A stretch of 64,000 nucleotides of DNA from Fibrobacter sp. UWB4. GTDB lineage: Bacteria > Fibrobacterota > Fibrobacteria > Fibrobacterales > Fibrobacteraceae. Every line of letters starts with the position of its first letter. Position 1 is the first letter of the stretch. Made by a program: the position numbers and the translations under genes. The notes below the pieces were generated by a model that saw nothing but the letters and a program-made list of their open reading frames with translations, ran no database searches and was not told the origin of the DNA. Positions 60,250-64,000 of this stretch are shown here, in pieces. The stretch covers positions 868,001-932,000 of the forward strand of contig NZ_MWQI01000001.1 of the NCBI RefSeq assembly GCF_002210345.1. Reading direction: 5' to 3'.

Positions 60250-61017
60250 CTAATCCACTAATACTTTTTTCTTTTGCAAGTATTCAATGCAGTCTTTCGC
60301 TTTTGCCTTTCGTGAATCGAACAAGAAAATGCGGCCTCCGTTTTCGTCGCCCATTTTCTTCATCTTCATAATGCGTATATAGCCGAGTTCCTTACTTGCG
60401 ACATAGCCTGTTACATAATTCGGGTCGTCGCTCACGCAAAATTCTGCGACCATTCCCGGGGCATTTGCAACTTTGGTCGCAAGCACGATGGCTTCGTTAA
60501 AGTGATTTTTGCAGCCATCGACTTCGCTTGAATGGAGTGCGTCCATGTATGTCGCGCGTACACCGCGTTCGTGGTCGGGCTCGAGGCGCTCGCCGGTCGC
60601 TATGTCATAGAGCATCGCTCCTCGCATAGGGAATGTCTCGCGCAAGAGTGCCTGCAATTTTATACGCAGTTCCTTGAGATTTTTCGCGGAATCGGTCGCG
60701 TTTTCGGAACTCATCAGCGGTGCGATTAAATCAAAAGCCTTGTCCAGTCCCTGTTCTGCGCTTTCGACATCTATGCGTGTCACGGGGAGCGCCTTTAAAA
60801 TCTGGATATCGTTTTCGTTTACTTTTTCAATCTTGACGTTTATAAAGTCCGGGTCGCCTTTGGAATGTGTCATTGCACGGCGAACCATTGCTGAACATAC
60901 CGCTTCTACGGAGTCTCTCGTTACAATTCGTTCGGCGCCGGATATGTGTTGTTCGTGTGCGCCCTCACCTTCGCCGATATGCTGTGATGCGCGCATCTTT
61001 AAACTGTAGTAGTCCAT
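60250..61017 (-). CDS. bioW: 6-carboxyhexanoate-CoA ligase (pimeloyl-CoA synthetase)
   Basis: 255 aa. The start DYYSLKMRASQHIGEGEGAHEQHISGAERIV is diagnostic for BioW, as are FPMRGAMLYDIATGERLEPDHERGVRATYMD and the C-terminal GGRIFLF. It activates free pimelate with ATP and CoA, so this organism uses the BioW route, as Bacillus does, and not BioC/BioH. It lies 24 bases after bioA and 1 base before bioF. Confidence 0.93.
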   Translation of the reverse strand: MDYYSLKMRASQHIGEGEGAHEQHISGAERIVTRDSVEAVCSAMVRRAMTHSKGDPDFINVKIEKVNENDIQILKALPVTRIDVESAEQGLDKAFDLIAPLMSSENATDSAKNLKELRIKLQALLRETFPMRGAMLYDIATGERLEPDHERGVRATYMDALHSSEVDGCKNHFNEAIVLATKVANAPGMVAEFCVSDDPNYVTGYVASKELGYIRIMKMKKMGDENGGRIFLFDSRKAKAKDCIEYLQKKKVLVD

Positions 61018-61041
61018 TTTTATTCCCAGCGAATTATCTCT

Positions 61042-62385
61042 TTACTCGTGAAATTCGTCATCGCCTTCAATAACTGGCGCTGGCTTACATTCTCCAATAA
61101 GTTTAATCGCTTCGCAAATGCGGTCCAGTTCTGCATCTGTCGTAATGAGCGGAGGCATGGTGTAGACGTAATTGCAGAACGGCCTGAGCCATACGCCCGT
61201 TTCGCGGATGACCTTCTGGATGTCTTCGGCAGTGGGCTTCGCCTTGAGTTCCAGGACGCCGATGGCGCCCAGTACGCGGACATCGGCTGCATTCTCGAGT
61301 GAACGGAGGGGTTCAAGGTTAGCACGGAGGCGCTTTTCGATGCGGGCGACGCTTGTTGCGTAATCGCGGCTCTCGAACAGGGAAAGCGATGCGATGCCTG
61401 CTGCGCATGCAAGCGGGTTTGCCATGTAGGTTGGCCCGTGCATGAATGCCGAAATTTTGCTATTCGTGATGGTTTCGGCCACTTTTTCGGAAGCGACGCA
61501 GGCTGCCATCGTTATTGAACCACCCGTCAAAGCCTTGCCGATGCACATGATGTCAGGCTTGATATAGTCGTTCTCGCCACAGCTTTTTGCGTCATTGGCG
61601 GTATGCATCATTGCGAATTTTGGACCCGTACGGAAAAATCCCGAAGCGATTTCGTCTAAAATAAGCAAGATGCCATAGCGGTTGCAGAGTTCGCGAAGCT
61701 TTTTAAGGTAATGGGCATTGTAAAGCCACATGCCGTTTCCGCCCTGAAAAACCGGTTCGCAAATTACAGCGGCTATTTCGTTTTTGTGCTGTTCGACGAT
61801 TTGTTCCATCGATGTAAAATCGCTATCGTCCCACACGCCGTCGGCCCTGCAATTGGGGCGTTCTGCAAAATAATGGTGCGGCATGATACCACGGAAAAGC
61901 GTGTGCATTCCATCGGGATCGCTAAGTGCCATAGCGCCAGCGGTATCGCCGTGGTAGCCGCCTTTGAGTGCGACCAACTTGCAGCGCTCCGGCCTCCCGA
62001 GCGCATACTGGTATTGCACGGCCATCTTGGCAGCGCATTCTACAGCGATGCTCCCGGAATCGGCAAAAAAGATTTTGTTCAGGCCGTTAGGCAAAAAGTT
62101 CACCAGCTTTTCACCCAGCTCAATTGCTGGTTCGTGCGTGAAGCCGCCGAACATCACGTGGCACATTTTTTCGCTTTGTTTCTGAATGGCTTCGACAATT
62201 TCGGGTGCGTTATGCCCATGAGCCATGCACCACCAGCTCGAAACGGCATCAATAAGTTTCAGCCCGTCGGCGGTTTCAATTGTTGTTCCGTGGGCAGCCT
62301 TCGCCAAAAAACGAGAAGGCCCCTTATGTAGCGCTGCATAAGGGTGCCATAAATATTCGTTATCAAATTTTAAAAGCTTTTCCAT
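61042..62385 (-). CDS. bioA: adenosylmethionine-8-amino-7-oxononanoate aminotransferase
   Basis: 447 aa from ATG 62385 (MEKLLKFDNEYLWHPYA). Class III aminotransferase: ISAVSSWWCMAHGHN-like AVSSWWCMAHGHNAPEI, YHGDTAGAM, DEIASGFFRTG and the PLP lysine in CIGKALTGGS. WHPYAA and SWWC are typical of BioA. First gene of bioA-W-F-D; bioB is not in the window. Only 70 bases separate it from pyrG, with a 14-bp perfect palindrome (62414-62427) in between. Confidence 0.95.
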   Translation of the reverse strand: MEKLLKFDNEYLWHPYAALHKGPSRFLAKAAHGTTIETADGLKLIDAVSSWWCMAHGHNAPEIVEAIQKQSEKMCHVMFGGFTHEPAIELGEKLVNFLPNGLNKIFFADSGSIAVECAAKMAVQYQYALGRPERCKLVALKGGYHGDTAGAMALSDPDGMHTLFRGIMPHHYFAERPNCRADGVWDDSDFTSMEQIVEQHKNEIAAVICEPVFQGGNGMWLYNAHYLKKLRELCNRYGILLILDEIASGFFRTGPKFAMMHTANDAKSCGENDYIKPDIMCIGKALTGGSITMAACVASEKVAETITNSKISAFMHGPTYMANPLACAAGIASLSLFESRDYATSVARIEKRLRANLEPLRSLENAADVRVLGAIGVLELKAKPTAEDIQKVIRETGVWLRPFCNYVYTMPPLITTDAELDRICEAIKLIGECKPAPVIEGDDEFHE

Positions 62386-62413
62386 TTGGTGCGCAATATA
62401 GAAAATCAAATCT

Positions 62414-62427
62414 CCATAGCGCTATGG
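62414..62427. promoter_or_regulatory. 14-bp perfect palindrome between pyrG and bioA
   Basis: CCATAGCGCTATGG. It is not a BirA-type site (no TTGTAAACC half-sites), and no T tract follows on the minus strand, so it is not a usual terminator. It could be an operator for the biotin operon. Confidence 0.4.
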
Positions 62428-62455
62428 TCTGGCAAGTACGTCGCTTGCCTCGCTT

Positions 62456-64000
62456 TTATTTTTTCTCGTCGGCGGCCTTCAAAAGTCCAAGGAAGAGCGG
62501 GGCCGGGTGGATCAGCGAGGACTTCAGTTCTGGGTGGAACTGGCAGGCCATAAAGTAGGGGTGGTCCGTGAGTTCCATAATCTGCATAATGTCTTCGTTG
62601 GCAGCTTTTCCGGAGAAAATGAGCTTTTGCTGGTTTGCGCCCGTCGGGTCACCCTGTTCAATCTGAGCGACGTACTGCGGATTCACTTCGTAGCGGTGGC
62701 GGAAGCGTTCGCGGATGGCGGTAGAACCGTAAACCTGGGCGGCAAGGCTTCCTTCCTTGATGACAACGTCGTGACCGCCAAGGCGCATCGTCGCACCCAA
62801 ATCCTTGATGTGTTCCTGGCCAGGGAGGAACGCAATGACCGGAACTTCGACGTGGTTCGTTTCGCTTTCCATTTCGATTGTGCCTGCGCCCTGCATGCCG
62901 CAGACGTGGCGCGCAAATTCGACGACGGAGAGCTGCATGCCGTAACAAATGCCGAGGAACGGGATCTTGTTTTCGCGCACATAGCGGATGACCTGGATCT
63001 TGCCTTCGATACCGCGGCTACCGAAACCGCCTGGAACGATGACTGCGTCGATTCCCTTGAGTGCGGTTTCGACAGAAACGGTACCATTTTCAATTTTTTC
63101 CGTATCGACCCAGCGGATGTTGGCATGCAAATCCAAATGGGCGGAGGCATGTGTAATCGCTTCGACAACAGATGCGTAAGAATCTTCGAGGGCGAGGTAC
63201 TTGCCGCAAATGGCAACGGTAAGCGTCTTGCGCGGATTCACGGAATTGCGCTTGAGGGCGTCCACGAGCTTGCTCCATTGATCAAGTTTCGGCGGGGCGT
63301 AAATGCCTAGCGTCTTGGAAAGAATCTCGGGAATGCCTTCGGCATCGTAAACGAGCGGGCATTCGTAAACGTGCTTCACGTCAATGCCAGAGATGATGTG
63401 GTCAGCTGGCAAGTTGCAGAACAAGCCGATTTTTGCCTTGAGGTGCGGCTTGATATATTCTTCGCAACGACCGATAACGATTTCCGGGTAAATGCCGAGC
63501 TTGTTCAAATCACGCACGGACATCTGCGTGGGCTTGGATTTCTGTTCGTTCACGCCAGACGGAATCGGGACGTAGGTGAGGTGTACGAAAATCGCATTGT
63601 GGTCGCCAACTTCGTGACTTAGCTGGCGAGCTGCTTCGATGTAAAACTGGTTTTCGAGATCGCCTACGGTACCGCCGATTTCAATCAACAGCACATCCGC
63701 TTTTTCCTGGTTTGCAATTCTGTAGAACTGTTCCTTGATAAGGTCTGTCACGTGCGGGATGAACTGCACCGTATGACCGAGATAGTCGCCGCGACGTTCC
63801 TTTTCGAGAATCATCTTGAAAATGCGACCCATCGTGAGGCTCCAATCTTTCTTGGCGGTCACGTTCAAAAAGCGTTCGTAGTGGCCGAAGTCCATATCGC
63901 ATTCGCCACCGTCATCCAAAACAAAAACTTCACCATGTTCGGTCGGGTTCATTGTGCCCGGGTCCGTGTTCAGGTAACCATCGCATTTGACTGGAACCAC
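62456..64000 (-). CDS. pyrG: CTP synthase (5' end outside the window)
   Basis: 514 residues are visible; about the first 30 of the usual ~545 are missing because the gene runs past the right edge. Synthetase domain: DPGTMNPTEHGEVFVLDDGGECDMDFGHYERFL, EIGGTVGDLEN. Glutaminase domain: VPGGFGSRGIEGK, nucleophile Cys in GICYGMQLSVVEFAR (~365 of the visible part), and HPE in FHPELKSSLIHP. It makes CTP from UTP. Located near carAB, but separated by the biotin operon. Confidence 0.97.
   Translation of the reverse strand: MVPVKCDGYLNTDPGTMNPTEHGEVFVLDDGGECDMDFGHYERFLNVTAKKDWSLTMGRIFKMILEKERRGDYLGHTVQFIPHVTDLIKEQFYRIANQEKADVLLIEIGGTVGDLENQFYIEAARQLSHEVGDHNAIFVHLTYVPIPSGVNEQKSKPTQMSVRDLNKLGIYPEIVIGRCEEYIKPHLKAKIGLFCNLPADHIISGIDVKHVYECPLVYDAEGIPEILSKTLGIYAPPKLDQWSKLVDALKRNSVNPRKTLTVAICGKYLALEDSYASVVEAITHASAHLDLHANIRWVDTEKIENGTVSVETALKGIDAVIVPGGFGSRGIEGKIQVIRYVRENKIPFLGICYGMQLSVVEFARHVCGMQGAGTIEMESETNHVEVPVIAFLPGQEHIKDLGATMRLGGHDVVIKEGSLAAQVYGSTAIRERFRHRYEVNPQYVAQIEQGDPTGANQQKLIFSGKAANEDIMQIMELTDHPYFMACQFHPELKSSLIHPAPLFLGLLKAADEKK

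Noticed and set aside
62414-62427. BirA operator upstream of bioA
   Set aside because: The palindrome lacks the TTGTAAACC-type half-sites and the ~15-base spacer of BirA boxes.
1-64000. tRNA, rRNA or CRISPR array
   Set aside because: No T-loop/CCA-type cloverleaf, no rRNA segment and no regularly spaced direct repeats were seen on reading; a covariance-model search would be needed to exclude a missed tRNA.

Overview
The window reads as a chromosomal segment of a Fibrobacter species (Fibrobacterota). The strongest markers are a lipoprotein built from two Fibrobacter succinogenes major paralogous (FISUMP) domains at 15366-16670, a kinase-like protein of a Fibrobacter paralogous family at 16983, a secreted GH30 xylanase with a short C-terminal sorting-type tail, many small lipoproteins, and AT-rich spacers between GC-balanced genes. 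No rRNA, tRNA, CRISPR array or complete transposon was recognised.

Layout. 0-9.7 kb: the end of an MscS channel gene, hemL, a minus-strand lipid-type operon (fabF, a 43-aa membrane protein, a polysaccharide-deacetylase-like protein, an acyl-CoA ligase), three tandem six-cysteine lipoproteins, a NirJ/AhbD-type radical SAM enzyme and tadA. 9.7-15.3 kb: a six-gene operon around a MotA/MotB-like (ExbBD/ZorAB-type) ion-driven motor pair, with a lipoprotein, a beta-helix protein and two unrecognised helical proteins. 15.4-23.6 kb: the FISUMP lipoprotein, a 19-codon ORF with a very strong ribosome binding site, a phosphotransferase, a GCS2 ligase next to a RimK-like ATP-grasp ligase, an Rpn nuclease and a putative outer-membrane protein. 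23.6-32.5 kb: mfd, a TatD hydrolase, a porin-like protein with an Ala/Lys-rich head, a PIN protein and a lipoprotein. 32.6-44.4 kb: housekeeping genes (gatB, purO, a stand-alone AICAR transformylase, trmFO, a GntR-type regulator, a NifU-like protein, glgC, pckG). 44.5-53.2 kb: accessory genes (lipoprotein, large alkylsulfatase-like protein, EamA exporter, GH30, a UPF0175/DUF3368 toxin-antitoxin pair, an HNH endonuclease). 53.5-64 kb: carAB, a BioW-type biotin operon (bioA-bioW-bioF-bioD) and pyrG, cut by the window edge.

How it works together. Central metabolism is represented by GTP-dependent PEP carboxykinase, glycogen synthesis, pyrimidine (carAB, pyrG) and purine (purO plus AICAR transformylase) synthesis, biotin from pimelate and tetrapyrrole synthesis. 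Surface biology is represented by the motor operon, the many lipoproteins and the secreted xylanase.

The two most interesting signals are a carAB leader that looks like pyrBI-type UTP-sensitive attenuation (good promoter, U-rich ORF, terminator inside the ORF, ORF ending 13 bases before carA), and the motor operon, which has Zorya-like motor subunits but none of the Zorya effectors. Dispersed intergenic repeats have also become the coded N-termini of at least one (BioD) and probably three proteins.
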